Positions 1 through 11,442 of a stretch of DNA of 64,000 nucleotides are shown in pieces; positions within the stretch are counted from its first letter, which is position 1; each line of letters starts with the position of its first letter. Source of the DNA: Tricholoma matsutake. Lineage: Eukaryota; Basidiomycota; Agaricomycetes; Agaricales; Tricholomataceae. The translations under genes and the position numbers were made by a program. The stretch lies in the NCBI GenBank assembly GCA_026075535.2, contig AP026549.1, positions 5,828,001 through 5,892,000 of the forward strand. Reading direction: 5' to 3'. Under the pieces are notes generated by a model. The model saw only the letters and a list, made by a program, of their open reading frames with translations. It did not search any database and was not told where the DNA came from.

Positions 1-264
1 CATCATCTCAATCAGGGGGACATACCCTTGCACTCTTGGTTTGAACCCTGACGGTCAATTCAATGCAGGATCAGTCTGATCTACAAGCAGGGCTCATAGT
101 CCTACAACACCTTATATATATTTTTCTCAACCCCTACCCGTACCTGTGAACACCATACCCATATGGTAACAGGTGCAGTATTACCACAGGTTTGGGTGGG
201 TTTACTAGGGTTTTACAGGTTTCTACAGGTTTCTACAGTTGTATTATAAATATATATAACTAAA
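1..264. other. Non-coding AT-rich flank, no gene seen
   Basis: No exon-like reading frame was found. The stretch has short repeated ACCC/TACC strings and a run of TATATA near 115-120 and 247-257. Similar TACCC-rich sequence occurs at 29.1-29.3 kb inside the transposon island, so this is probably the edge of another repeat. Confidence 0.4.
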
Positions 265-540
265 CTACAACCTCCCTCACGTTTGCAGTGAGAGAGGGGG
301 TGCATGGTGGCCATAGTCGCGTAGAACATGAGCAGAGCTCCTCAACTCACATTTGAAGTGAGCGAGGGGGGGACATGGTGGCTGTAGTCGCCAAGAACAG
401 AATGAGAAACCCCCCCCCCCCGCTTGCGTTTGCAGTGAGAGAAGGGGGGGGTGCTGCCTGTAGTTGCCGAGAATGGAACAAGACACCCCCCCCACTCGCG
501 TTTGCAGCGAGGGAGGGGGTGGTGGCCGTTGTCGCCTAGT
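265..540. repeat. Four imperfect tandem units, each with a GTGAG/CTCAC-type hairpin
   Basis: Four units of about 70 bp follow one another. Each has a G-rich tract, a GTGGCC-GTAGTCGC-like segment, and a stem-loop whose arms are variants of CTCGC and GCGAG around a 7-nt loop close to GTTTGCA (about 283-297, 345-360, 424-440 and 496-512). The last copy has perfect 5-bp arms. The same hairpin recurs inside the TIR elements near 25325, 51405 and 55400, so this array probably comes from that family. A poly-C run of about 13 interrupts unit three. Confidence 0.6.
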
Positions 541-659
541 AGTAACTAGATTAGGTCCAAATCTGACTTATCCGCAATTCATGCACACGTGACAGTCCCG
601 TCATGTTCAGGGCAGGCAGGAATTCCTGTATTCTGCTGTCCAATTTGAAAGTCTAGGAA

Positions 660-3357
660 ATGAATAATGTTCCAAACCTAGATGACAATAACCAGGTATG
701 TTATCCTCTCTCAGCTGTGTTTCCTTATTTTATGACGTTGCAGTCAGCCTTTTACATCCCTTACGCTGGTAAAGCACAATTAACTACTGCCACTCTTGAC
801 GAAGATGAAAATGATGCAAATATTTCACTGCCATCTTCATCCTATCATGAACGGGATCTCCGTGGTGGTGAACAACTACGTTTCGAAGCGTATCGGGAGA
901 CTTGGAGGAAATGCTTGGGCCGGGTACAAGTACGTGTTCATCTCGAGGTATTCGCTTCAGCTTCACTCATCCGTTAAAAGTCCATAATCCACGCACTATA
1001 TGCACCTGTAGTGGCTGACGTGGTGAAACAAGTCCACAGCTCCTATGATAATGTTCTGCCAGGGCTGCCTTATCCTGAGGTACCAGTAATCTCCATCACC
1101 AGTATGCGTTATTTATTGCCTCCTCCACTAGTCGTCTGAAATCTAGTTTCAGATCCCGCATCTGACTCGACCTTCTTGAACGAAGTCACTGCTCAGATAG
1201 ATTGCACGAACCTAGAAAACGAAGATGCCCAATCATTCACAACGCATCTCTACCCTACTGACTGTCTCAATATTATGTCAACTATGAAAGCCGTCGTTAC
1301 TGGATTCGTGGAAAGGCTAGATATATTGGAGCGAGGTGAGCATCTTTCTACTTGATACGCGCGCATTTTAGTCATACGTAAACGCAGTAAAACGCAGGCC
1401 GACAACCTCGCTCGCAAGCTATGACATCGGAAGGCTTATAGCGTGGTATACTGCAGTCTGTAAGGTTCACGGTACGAGTTCATGAGCATCCCTGTTATGC
1501 GTCTTGAACCAGCCTCAGAGCTCCACGAACACCCAAAACTCAAGCTTGTTGTGTTATTACACGATTTTGAACAGCTTGATCCGATTGTTGTTCAGGATCT
1601 ATTCTACATCTGCAGGTTCGTAGCATCAACGTTATGTCGGGTTGTGTTGTATGCTAAACTAATACCTCAGTCTTCACGTTCCTCGTCTACCATTGGTCTT
1701 TATCCTATCTTTATCTTCTCTATCCTCGCCGTCATATTTGCATATTGCCTACCCTCGGTCAACACTAGCTCTCCTCCGTGTTCGCAATTTTGTCGTTCCC
1801 TCGGGTCCCAAAGTCTTGGAAGAAGTTTTACTGAAGGTATCTGTGATCTGATTGAATCGTAACGTCCCTTGCTCAATATGAACACTAGACTTTCTTTGAC
1901 ATCAATTTCGATCCAGATATCGTAATTGGCCCCGCTTTTTTGGGTTTCCTGACGGATTATTTTATTCGCCAAAACGCGTCTCTGGATTCTATCTTGACCA
2001 TTCTCCAGGTTTGCCTTTCAATTTCTATGGATCGAACAGGATCAGACGACACGTTTACAGCTGGCTCATTTAAAGCACTTTTCAGGGGAACCACTTACTC
2101 TACTCGTCCAAACTACCCCGTCTTCCAACACACTTTCCCACACATCCTCTTTCCCGTTCCTTGATGGCCTGTTAACACGACTACACACCTCAAATCCTCC
2201 GGAAGCCGATGGCACGGACTGGTCCCAACAAACCCTACCCCGTGTACTTGTCGCCGTCGACGAGGCGCGCATTGAGTTCTACTATCGCGCAAGGAGGGTC
2301 CGCATTGGATTTGGCATCATCAAGCTTGTGCAAGAATTCTTGACACAGCAGGGACACAAAGGGTTGAACTGGGATCGGCATTCCGAGCGCACTCCCGTCC
2401 TTGACGTAATGATCGACGTTATGAGAGGAAAGGTTGGATCGAACGTGAAAGTTTTAGGCAGCATTGTTAGGTATTGGCCTTTTCTACAACTGATATGAGG
2501 AGTTTTGACGTTCAAATTCCTTTCCAGAAAACTGAAGACCGATCAACTGAGTTCGCTTTTGGAAGCGGTACATGCGTATTTACATTCAATGCCCTCTGAA
2601 GTTAAGGCTCGTGAAGAAAATGCCCGTGCAAGACTAGTCCTCGCGATCAACGCATTGCCTAAACAAGTGGGCGAGGACATGTCCAATGGCACCTGGCTAG
2701 TGGAATATGTCAAGCAAGTTATCTTCTGTTCTTTGTATTTCTCATGTGCTAATAGATACATTAATGTAGCGAACTTATTATTCCGCTTGAAGAAGCCAAG
2801 CTCTGGGATATATGGTACACTGGCCTAACACCCTTTCCGTTGGACGTACGTACCTACCTCTATCGCTTTCACTCTGGTTTTGAGAATGGTTCTTCTAGCT
2901 CATCAATCCATCCGTCCGGGCATCCATATTGTCTGGCATGCTCCGACCCCATGAATTCACCGAACCAGAAAACGAGGACGAAGATTCAGCTGACCCCCAA
3001 CTCTGGGAGCTTCCGGACACAAGTATTCTTTTCAGACGCTACCTCGACAGCGGAAAGATAATCAATGTATACGACTGGTTCGAGTCTTTCCAGTACGTAC
3101 TAGAGACGCAGAGGAAGCATCTAACCAAGGAGAGTGTTGGTGAGCAGGGATCTCCGAAAAAGAGATCGGGGAAGGGGAAGGGGAAACAGATACAGCACGA
3201 TGCTGAGAAGGAGGAGGGGGAGGAGGAAAAATGGAAGATGGAGGTGCAGGCAAGGTTCATGAGGGCACTCCAGGAACTGGATTACCTGGGATTCATCAAA
3301 CATACTGGGAGAAAGGCCGATCATGTCCAGAGGACAGTTTTTGACATACCCGATTGA
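660..3357 (+). CDS. ORC3: Origin recognition complex subunit 3 (ORC3), 12 exons
   Basis: ORC3 is part of the six-subunit complex that marks replication origins and loads the MCM helicase in the nucleus. The exons read 660-695, 744-929, 981-1101, 1153-1335, 1388-1471, 1513-1615, 1671-1836, 1889-2008, 2061-2470, 2528-2713, 2770-2845 and 2899-3357, which gives 709 residues with all phases consistent. Recognisable parts are the N-terminal FRE-YRETWRKCL region, the degenerate AAA+ core with LVVLLHDFEQLDP and YPRSTLALLRVRNFV, and the C-terminal winged helix (RFMRALQELDYLGFIKHTGRKADHVQRT). The length fits the family. The intron 2714-2769 is unusual: only a GC-AG intron (donor GCAAGT) keeps the frame. 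The start at 660 is the first ATG that joins exon 2 in frame; an upstream exon is not excluded. A lysine/glutamate-rich insert lies near residues 625-650. Confidence 0.93.
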
Positions 3358-3613
3358 GTTTCTGGTTGTTATTGTGTTAGATCACACGGTTGCTTGCGCC
3401 GTCCTTTTCGCTAGATCTGAACACCAGATGGAAACCAACCAAGTTGGGTGGCTTGACACTACACGATAAATGTTGTATAACTACACACAAATGTATAAAA
3501 TCACAGTATATACTACAAAGTCGAAAGAGGAAGATACAATGAAACACACCTATGGTATACATTGGCAATCTTCATCCATCCGATCCATCCATTCCGTTAT
3601 TCCTTACACACAT

Positions 3614-5325
3614 CTATCCCCTGAGCCCTGCGGCCCAGTCCCCCACAACCCCCCACGTCTCCTCTACGGCACCCCAATCCCACCACCACTGGTTCATCAT
3701 CAACACATCATGTACCGTGTCCTTCATCCACTCCGCCTGCACATCCACCCCGTCTTTTTCCATCGCCCCCTGCAAGCTTTTCACCTCCCTCACCAACCGT
3801 TCCGCGTCCCCAACTACGATCAACGTTTTCGGGAACCCCTCGAACAACCCTCTAAACTTGGAGCGCTTCGCACCTTCACGCACCTCTTCCACTTCAGTAA
3901 TATTACTACTAACACCACTGCTAACCTCCAAAGATCCAGTGCGGTTCACGTTAGACAAGAACTCCGCAGTCCCCACCCCGAGATCCAAACTCGCCCTTTT
4001 CACGATAGCCTTCGCCTCCATCTCCCGTACTCCCTCCATAATCAAGCTCTCGCGGCGGAACGCCTCTTCATGTCTCCCTTCCATGTCCTGCCTGACGTCG
4101 TGTCCCCACCGCTTCAGCACACGGGGAGAACACGGGGAGACGTACTCGGAGTGCAAGATCTCCATGAGGCGCTCCTCCTCTTCAAGGTCCGGTTGCGGGG
4201 ACGAAGCGAACCCGAGGAAAGTGCGCTGGAGCAGGACATTGGGCTCTGGTGTATCAAGTAGAAAATCAGTCGATGCATTCGGCCGTGGAATGTATGAGGA
4301 TAGTGTATCCGGAAAGGCGTGTGAAGCGTCGCAGGAAGGCTGTTAGGGAAGGAAATTTTAACGAAGGGCGTACATACTGAGGGATGATGCTCACGGAAAG
4401 AAGGAGAAGCGCATGCGGCATGGGAAGTTTGCCCTCGTCACGGAGCCAGCGTGTGAGGGCAAGTACGAGGTTCCCACCAGAGCTGTCGCCGATGAGAACT
4501 ATCTTACATTTAGAGCCTCTGGTTTCATATTCTCGAACAATGTGTGCGTAGACGGCAGCTGCGTCTTGAATTGTGGCCGGAAATGGGGCGTACTGGAGTA
4601 ATCTATACTCTACTGTATATATCTCTTTAAAAATTTTGTCCTAAGCGGATAAGATTTAGCGATGAGAATGTCACCGCAGAACGAGGGTATACCTTCATTA
4701 GTCGACGAGGTATTCGGGAAGTGTTGGACGACTCGTGTGCAGACATGTGGCAGTACCCACCGCCGTGCATAAACATACCAACGAGGTCTGTATCTGCAGC
4801 AGTAACTTCGATATCGACGCTTGAATTGCTACCAAGGATGGTGTAGTTTCCCTCATTCGCAGATATATTAGTGGTGACTTGCACCACAGGAGGCACAGTC
4901 TTTGGCCAAATGTAACACCCCACTCTCTTGAAAGGAACAACCCCGACAACGATTCCAGACCTAAGCTTTTCCGGAAGAGATTCAACCCACTCGAATCGTG
5001 TTTCTTTGAGTGAATTAGGTCGAGGTTCGAAGTCAGGAGGGCGAGTGCCCCATGTGACCCCCGCTACATGAGTGATTTTGTTGATACGGCGAGTGAACTT
5101 GACGTATATGATCTGACGAATGGACCAGGAGGGTCGAGGCCTATGGGAACGAGGAAGAACGAGATAGTAAATGGCCCAGAAAGGAACAAGAGCCAGAGTG
5201 GTAAGAAGGCGCTGAAGTACGTAGAGTGACTTCCAGGGTTCTCGTGCATAGGGAAGGTGTGCGTAGTGAGGGTATGGTGGGGTAATGTAACCCATGTTAT
5301 TGCGGTGGGTATCAGTGGCTGTCAT
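3614..5325 (-). CDS. Membrane-anchored alpha/beta hydrolase (HSL/abhydrolase_3 type)
   Basis: The three exons are 5325-4693, 4640-4395 and 4339-3614, giving 534 residues. Near the N-terminus one hydrophobic segment (about residues 42-62, LLTTLALVPFWAIYYLVLP) predicts anchoring to the ER or another membrane. The fold signatures are in order: oxyanion motif HGGGY at about 187, nucleophile elbow GDSSGG at about 262, catalytic Asp in VVGDAERL at about 471 and His in DTVHD at about 503. These are hallmarks of the hormone-sensitive-lipase family, which cleaves esters such as acetylated sterols or other lipids; the actual substrate cannot be read from the sequence. The protein has a low-similarity, charged insert between Ser and Asp. 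ATG 5325 is used because the frame above it has no ATG before a possible donor (GTAAGT at 5330), which may mark a 5'-UTR intron. The gene ends 256 bp from the ORC3 stop, tail to tail. Confidence 0.9.
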
Positions 5326-6673
5326 ACTTACCGGCTCCACAACCGATCCGTTGATGTCTACAACTGATGCAAACCTGCACGTTAGATGCGCCTATATCCA
5401 TTGAGTTCTATCCCGTAACGTTTAACAATTATTCGTACTCAAGTACTCACCAGCGACTCGAACTACGGCGCGCTTGCTGCGCCATGATGCATGAGATCTT
5501 GAGAGATTTTCTATTATGTAATAATAATCATCCGGTTCGGTTTTTACCGTTTGCATGTAAAAATACCGTTACTTAGTCCGCCCGCACTGCGCTCAACTAA
5601 TAATACCTACGCGAGAAGCCATCATAATCATGATGTGTCCTCAATTCAATGTGAGGCTTAGGATATCGATATCATTGGGTCTCCATGCATCCTCTCGAAT
5701 ACTTAATGAGACACGTCTTCAAGTGAGCACCTGGACTTTTGTTCTTCCCTGACTGAGCCCCTGACAATCTACATTCCTATTCCGACAAGACCGGGAAAAA
5801 TAAGCTAGTACATATGTACGTGAAGTTCTTATTCCCCATTCGTTTTTTCTGTATAGTCCCATGTCTGATCCGATGTGTTGGAGTGGAAAAATATAACGCC
5901 ACACAAAGAAGTCCCGCAGAGTGCCACAGCCAGTTCTAGTTCTGCTTATCATCTGTGGGAAATCATTCCGGCACTAAGTACAAAAAGATTGACGATGAAA
6001 GTTATACTATACTATGTTTGAACTTACTTGTGGATCCAAGTTCAATTTGAATCACAAACATCAAAATTCTTGTAGCTGTTGAATGATCACGTCGATCACA
6101 TCGCGTCAGGGAACCGTCACGACGCGTTCAAGACGATAAGTAGGAGTGAAAAGTTCAGTTGTCAATGTCCTCAACCTGCTCACGTGTCGATCGGATTCTT
6201 CAGAGAACGGCTGAGAGCGGTATCAGCTGGTATCAGTTTCACCCATTAGCACATTGATCCGGCGGGGAGGGAGGGTCCCAATCCGCGGTGGAGATCTACG
6301 GCTCGATCTAGCGTTGTTGCCCGGAATTAAGATGATGAAATACTGTTGGTTTCGCTCGAGAATTATGGACTCAAGAATTCAGAAGGATGCCACATGTAAG
6401 CTCTTCTGGTAGGTAACCAACCTTACTGACTCACTTGTTGCTAATATGAGAGGGAGGTTTTGAATAGCTTCCTGTACATATGGATCTGTTTGTTCTTATG
6501 TATATAAATTATAATGGGTCCGAGATTAAACTCTGGCAAGTTAACCACGAAGCGGGAATTTTTAGGCAGTGCCGTCTTGAAGCTAGATGTCAATCCGGCA
6601 CTTGGGAGCCCGGCCATTACTCAGGTCCTTACTTGTGTATTGGGATATACGGTTCTTGATCTCGTATGTAGAG
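5326..6673. other. Intergenic, no gene recognised
   Basis: The stretch lies between the divergent starts of the hydrolase (left, minus) and the ICMT-like gene (right, plus), so it should hold both promoters. Short frames such as 5719-5952 minus have no recognisable content and no exon structure. No repeat family of the window was seen here. Confidence 0.5.
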
Positions 6674-6680
6674 TATATAA
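6674..6680 (+). promoter_or_regulatory. TATA box candidate for the ICMT-like gene
   Basis: TATATAA lies about 76 bp upstream of the ATG at 6756, a normal distance for a fungal core promoter with a short leader. No experiment supports it. Confidence 0.5.
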
Positions 6681-6755
6681 GGTCGACTTCAACTCACTTG
6701 ATTTTATCAACTCCCATTCTCAACAACTGTGCACTGAATAGCATTTTGAACTCAA

Positions 6756-7558
6756 ATGTCGCTGGCCAAAATACCATTCCTCCTCGCAGCCATCATCGGT
6801 TTTCACAACACCCTAACACCTCCTCGCGTTCCTCCAACGAAAGAGAACGAGTCGATCGCTGTGAAAACAGAGGGTCGTTTCCGAGTTACGCACGTTATAC
6901 CTCTCACCAAGGTAATTATCGTATGCTCTTGGGAGATCGAATGTGGAATTTACAAATGCTCTCCCAACAGTATAGCTTCGTGGTGCTTGGATTCATCGAA
7001 ATAATCGCAATAATCATCTTTAACTTGACTACCACCGAAGGATCTAAATTCCAGTCCATAGCTTTCCTCTCAGACCCTAAAGATGCACTTTCTATCTTTT
7101 TTCTCAACCCCACCTCTGCGGCAAGGATGCAACTTTCCCCGCTCTCAGCGATCGGTGCACTTATAACCTTTCTGGGCGGGTTCCTCCGGATTTATTGCTA
7201 TCGCGCACTCGGCGCCCATTTCACATTCGAGCTCTCCGTCCGCTCACATCACAAACTCGTTACCACTGGCCCATACGGGATTGTGAGGCACCCCTCGTAT
7301 AGCGCGTTGTTCATTTCGTTCGCGGGGATAATGCTACATCACGTCGCGCGAGGGTCGTGGGTGATGGAATCAGAGGTTTGGAACCACATTGTTGGGAGGC
7401 TCGCGCTACTTACCGTGATCGCTATGAGCGTTTTCGGACTGTTGAGGATAGCAATCAGGACAGCCACGGAGGATCAAGTGTTGAAGTCGCAGTTTGGACA
7501 AGAGTGGGAAGATTGGGCAAAGAAGGTGCCGTATGCCATTATCCCTGGTGTATATTAG
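6756..7558 (+). CDS. Isoprenylcysteine carboxyl methyltransferase-like membrane protein
   Basis: The two exons are 6756-6911 and 6971-7558, giving 247 residues. The intron 6912-6970 has GTAATT and CAACAG ends. ICMT enzymes (Ste14 family) use S-adenosylmethionine to methylate the prenylated C-terminal cysteine of CAAX proteins at the ER. Supporting motifs in the C-terminal half are TGPYGIVRHPSYSA and the end block ATEDQ-LK-FG-EW-WAKKVPYAIIPGVY, which form the cofactor-binding part of the family. About five hydrophobic segments are visible. Agaricomycetes carry several ICMT-like paralogues, and this one may act on substrates other than Ras or pheromone precursors, so I give no gene name. Confidence 0.88.
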
Positions 7559-8470
7559 GCACTACAAAGTAGGTAATTGGCTGCCCCGCCCGGAATTCTG
7601 CGGTCGAATTTATTCTAAGTACCATCTTGTTACCATCATTAATCATTTCTATTCGAAGCAGTATACTGTTCCATGTTAGCCACGTGTCAAAGACCCTGAC
7701 GCACCTGATTTCCCCACAAACCAGTCTTATAGTTAAACAAAAAGGGGTGCAATTCCCTCCCACGCCAAGTCAGATCTCACTTACCGAAACCCAAGAGGAG
7801 AACAAGGGTCACGTCAAGTAGATATAACATGGGAGAAAAAGCTATAAGCAGAGTTAAGGAACTTGAAGATGTTATGTACAAAAATTAATATACGTAGGGG
7901 TTCATCCGGGTCAAGGGTACATTGGAGTTGCTCTGAGGGTATGCCTAAACAACAGTATATGACTCTGTACATGATAACGTTGCAATAACGCGCCGATTTT
8001 CAGCGGTCTGACGAAAGCTGAAATTCGGACAAGCCTCAGTGAGGCACAGGTCACAAGGCTTATTGAAATGGGTATAGTAACTCCATGGGCATAAGTATAG
8101 TTTTAGTTATCACCATGTATTAAAAATAGAGTCAAACTTTCGATAACACAGGCAGATAGCAGATACTGTCCAATAATATCATCGATACGACGATTACCGA
8201 CTGCCTAGCCTTTTTAGGTCAGCCACGCATCATTGGCGCAACAAATCTTGCAAATCATACAACATTTATCCGAACCAAACTGAGATTGCGACAGACTCGT
8301 TTTGAAAATGTGCACGAATGCAATACAACAAGGAGAACCACTTTTATTATTGTTATGTATTCTATTAATTATGTAGTGAGGAGCGCGTAAGATGGGCGTG
8401 CGGACTGTAGTCCGAGACTGCATATCGAGGCAGGCGGCGCACATTACGAAGATATGTGGAGAAGGGTTCT
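7559..8470. other. Intergenic between convergent genes, nothing recognised
   Basis: The 3' flanks of the ICMT-like gene and the DUF2156 gene meet here. No coding frame with recognisable content or splice pattern was found, and no transposon end was seen. Confidence 0.5.
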
Positions 8471-9816
8471 CTATTTCTTCAATAGTGTCAGCATCGCATT
8501 GACGCCATCCAGTCCGAAGCCGTTCGCAGGATAACACACGTACATCGGCTTATGTTTAGAGTCGAACTTCCGCTATACGAAATGAAACAGTTAGCCAAGA
8601 AAGTCTAGACCGACACAAAATGTGACCCATCGACTAACCCGAAATTCACCCCTGCGTCCCAAACCGGTCATATACGCAATCTTGGAGTAGAACTTCGCCA
8701 GAGCAGTCACTTTCCAGCCAGACAAATTTTCTACGGGTTCCATTTCGCCTGCTGCGCTGATTCCAAACGTCACGGTCAATTGTTCCTGGTTATGGTATCT
8801 GATTTCCTGCTGCTCTTCTTCATGGTAAAGATCTTTGAGGACAGTATAGATAAGCATCTCCGACGTCCCTCGGGGCGCGCTGGGGAAAGAAATGGCATTC
8901 TTAATTTGCCACGTGTTTCCGTGAATGGGGGTCAATATGATGATGCCCACTGCCTGTGAGAAAAGACCATGTGAATATTTTTGATAACTTGTGGAATTAA
9001 CTGAATCGAACTTTCCCATGACTCTGCGCGAGCCAATAGCGACGGTGGCTAAAGTCTAGCCATGGTTGGACAGTTGTCTGTCGGTATGCAAACATAGTGA
9101 GAAGCAGTCTCGAAGTCATGTCGAACACTTACCGACGCGATCTGCATGCCTGTCCTTGACTTGATCCAATCTTGAATACCCTCTTCCACGGCACGCTTAT
9201 CTTTGTCTTCCCAATCATTACGCACCTCCCGCACCTCAACATCTCCCCTCTCTGCTCTCTTCAAGTTCTTCTTCAGATCCTTCACGACCGATGCACCGCC
9301 TTGTTTGCCAACTGCCTCAGCGCTGGTAAGATGCACCACATGCGCAGGATTGACGACGTCTTCGTATATACATGTCACAACACTCCATTGGAATGGGTAT
9401 TCTGCAAGCACGTGCTCGAGGTCCTGGTCAACGCAGCACCAGATGAGGCGTAGGCCTTGGGATTCTGCCCACTCCATGAACGCCGTCGCAGTCGGACCAA
9501 GCGCAACGCGGTGAGAGACCAGGGGGTTACCCCATGCGAAGATATATGGGTCTGTAGAAGGTTTTAGGGTCTCTCCAAGGTCGAATGTTCATGTGTTTGT
9601 GTTACCTTTGCGCATGTACCCCTGAACGGGTAGGAAGTCAGACTCGGCAATGGGTCGGGAAGGCCGCCATATTTTGTACCTGCTGAATTCAAGCCATGCA
9701 GTGGCACTGGACGAACCGTAGTGCGCTACGAGGTCGGAGATGGAGGACTTGTCATATAAAACGTTTTGCGAATTGTCGCTTGATTTGCGCACCGAGCTGA
9801 GGGAGTCGTTAGTCAT
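8471..9816 (-). CDS. DUF2156 / LPG-synthase C-terminal domain protein (aminoacyl-tRNA-dependent transferase)
   Basis: The five exons are 9816-9606, 9551-9133, 9077-9012, 8953-8639 and 8572-8471, giving 370 residues. The domain is that of bacterial lysyl-phosphatidylglycerol synthases (MprF C-terminus), a tandem GNAT fold that moves an amino acid from aminoacyl-tRNA onto a lipid. In fungi, DUF2156 proteins include ErdS (ergosteryl-aspartate) and the free-standing ErgS (ergosteryl-glycine). This one has no aspartyl-tRNA synthetase fused to it, so an ErgS-like role is the closer guess. Typical blocks are PYIFAWGNPL, LIWCCVDQDLE, VVKDLKKNLKRAE, VQPWLDFSHRRYW, TPIHGNTWQIKNA, SAPRGTSEMLIY and MYVCYPANGFGLDGVNAML near the C-terminus. 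A TATATAA on the minus strand (9841-9849) lies only about 25 bp above this ATG, so the start may be debated. Confidence 0.88.
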
Positions 9817-10160
9817 GACCGAACGGTTGAAGGTGGGGGGGTTTATATAGACGACCCACCAACGACCCACGGTGCCGATGAGGGGACACTGATGATGTCA
9901 CCAGTCCCGGGTCAGAGAGTTGGTGTTGACTAAGTCGGGAGTCCAATTTGAACCTTTGACTTACAACAACAACAAATAGAGCCTATGATGCATCGTTCAT
10001 ATCTCAAGATCTCACAAGTGACGAGGTTCATACTTACAACTGCCTTCATGGCGACCATGCAGCGACCAGTGCTAGCGATTGAAGCAAACGGTCGTAAGCA
10101 TTACTTAATAATTTAATTACGAATAAAATACAATCTAATACGCTGACTGATACACCGAGA
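9817..10160. other. Intergenic between two minus-strand genes
   Basis: This is the promoter region of the DUF2156 gene and the 3' flank of SYF2. It contains the minus-strand TATATAA at 9841-9849 and no other recognisable feature. Confidence 0.45.
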
Positions 10161-11442
10161 TTACAGAGCGGTACCACGTTCGAAACTGGCCCGAATCTCC
10201 GCCGTGTACTTGTCGTAATATCTTGCAATCTGTTAAACAAAGACATCAGGAAGACGGAGAGTGGAAGATACAGATGACACACCTTTTTGTTGAACACGCG
10301 ATTGTGCTCGTTGATGTATGTGATATCGCCCTCGTCTTCGTTGGGGCGCTTGCGAGAAAATTTGCTCTTTTTGTCGATACTAACCCAGATGCATGTATAA
10401 GCACAAGGTGGTGACCAAGAGCAGCAACGAAAAACGAACTCTTGATTGATTTTGCTTACGAGACGATCGATAGCCTCCTCGCTGGGTTTGCTGTCGCCAT
10501 ATATGAGCGTATTGGCGTCGCGGTACAGGTTTTCCGCTGCGAGCTGTTGTTGCTGGCTCGTCGGAACAAGCTTTAAAGTTTACATTCAGAATGTCAAGAT
10601 TGTTGTTGTTGGAAGAACCATGCTACGCACCGCAGATGACCCTTCGGTGGGGTTGAAAGTTACAAGTGTGCCCGGAGCTAGCCCCATAGCAACCTCTTTC
10701 TGTTTGTTATAAGCAACTAAATCTGGCTTTATGACGTCTAAATCTTTCTTATATCGCCGTCTCGCTGCATGAGCATCATCTGCAAAGAACAATCGTCGGC
10801 TGCCAGAAAACCAAACAAATGAATCTGCCCACCATGAAACTCGAAGTCCGCTCTCCGTGCTTTCCTCGCAAGTTTCTTCTCCCAATTGTCATTCTCTTCA
10901 ATCGTCCATTCCCAATTCTTGTGCCTCTCTACGTCGTCCCCTCGCTCCTCGGCATCCGCTTTCTGGCGCAGGGCCTCTGCAAGCTTTCGCTGTCTGTCTA
11001 ATCTCGCGGCATCTCGCACGGTGATTTTGGCTTTGGCACTCTCTTCAATGAGAGAGACGCGATTAGCTTTGGCGGAAGCAGCCTGTCGAATGCGGTGAGA
11101 TTGGTGTATAGTTGAAACAACGAGTAGAAAATAGTGAATAGTGAATAGACGTACAATCTTCTTGCGTAGTTGAGCCAACTTGGCTTTCCGCTCTTCCATT
11201 GTTAGTTTAGGTGCGTCAGATCCGTTTGTTGCATCGTCGTTCTCTTCTCGCCTCCCATTGTCCTCCGGACTTGAACCCCCCTGGGCCTCCTCAATCCCTG
11301 TCATCTTATCAACGAACTGCTCAACAGCTTCTGTTATCACTACCTCCTCTCCACTTTCCGGTTCTTGTGCGACCTCCGGGATCTCTGATGTACGTTTATC
11401 AGTTGATTTTTTGTTCCGTTTAGAGGATCTAGTAACTGGCAT
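10161..11442 (-). CDS. SYF2: Pre-mRNA-splicing factor SYF2
   Basis: The six exons are 11442-11155, 11082-10833, 10779-10631, 10570-10440, 10379-10283 and 10229-10161, giving 327 residues with consistent phases. SYF2 belongs to the NineTeen/Prp19-associated complex of the spliceosome in the nucleus. After an acidic, low-complexity N-terminus comes a basic helical stretch. It is followed by the family's near-invariant blocks: KNWEWTIEENDNWEKK, ARKARRADFEFHDDAHAARR-YKKDLD, LAPGT-VTFNPTEGSSALVPTS, LYRDANTLIYGDSKPSEEAIDRLVSKIN, and a C-terminus ending in ARYYDKYTAEIRASFERGTAL. The exon joins restore these blocks exactly, which supports the model. The start MPVTRSSKR is the first ATG in an exon with no obvious upstream splice acceptor. 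Confidence 0.95.

Noticed and set aside
265..540. CRISPR-like array
   Set aside because: The organism is a eukaryote, units are imperfect with no constant repeat and unique spacers, and the hairpin belongs to a transposon family.
1102..1152. Alternative acceptor at 1146 for ORC3 exon 4
   Set aside because: Both acceptors keep the frame (two residues difference). The one at 1152 (TTTCAG) has the better pyrimidine tract.
3470..4346. Two plus-strand open frames of about 264 codons
   Set aside because: They are antisense to exon 3 of the alpha/beta hydrolase, which has clear catalytic motifs and consistent splicing.
8214..8537. Minus-strand 107-codon frame
   Set aside because: It overlaps the last exon of the DUF2156 gene in a different frame.
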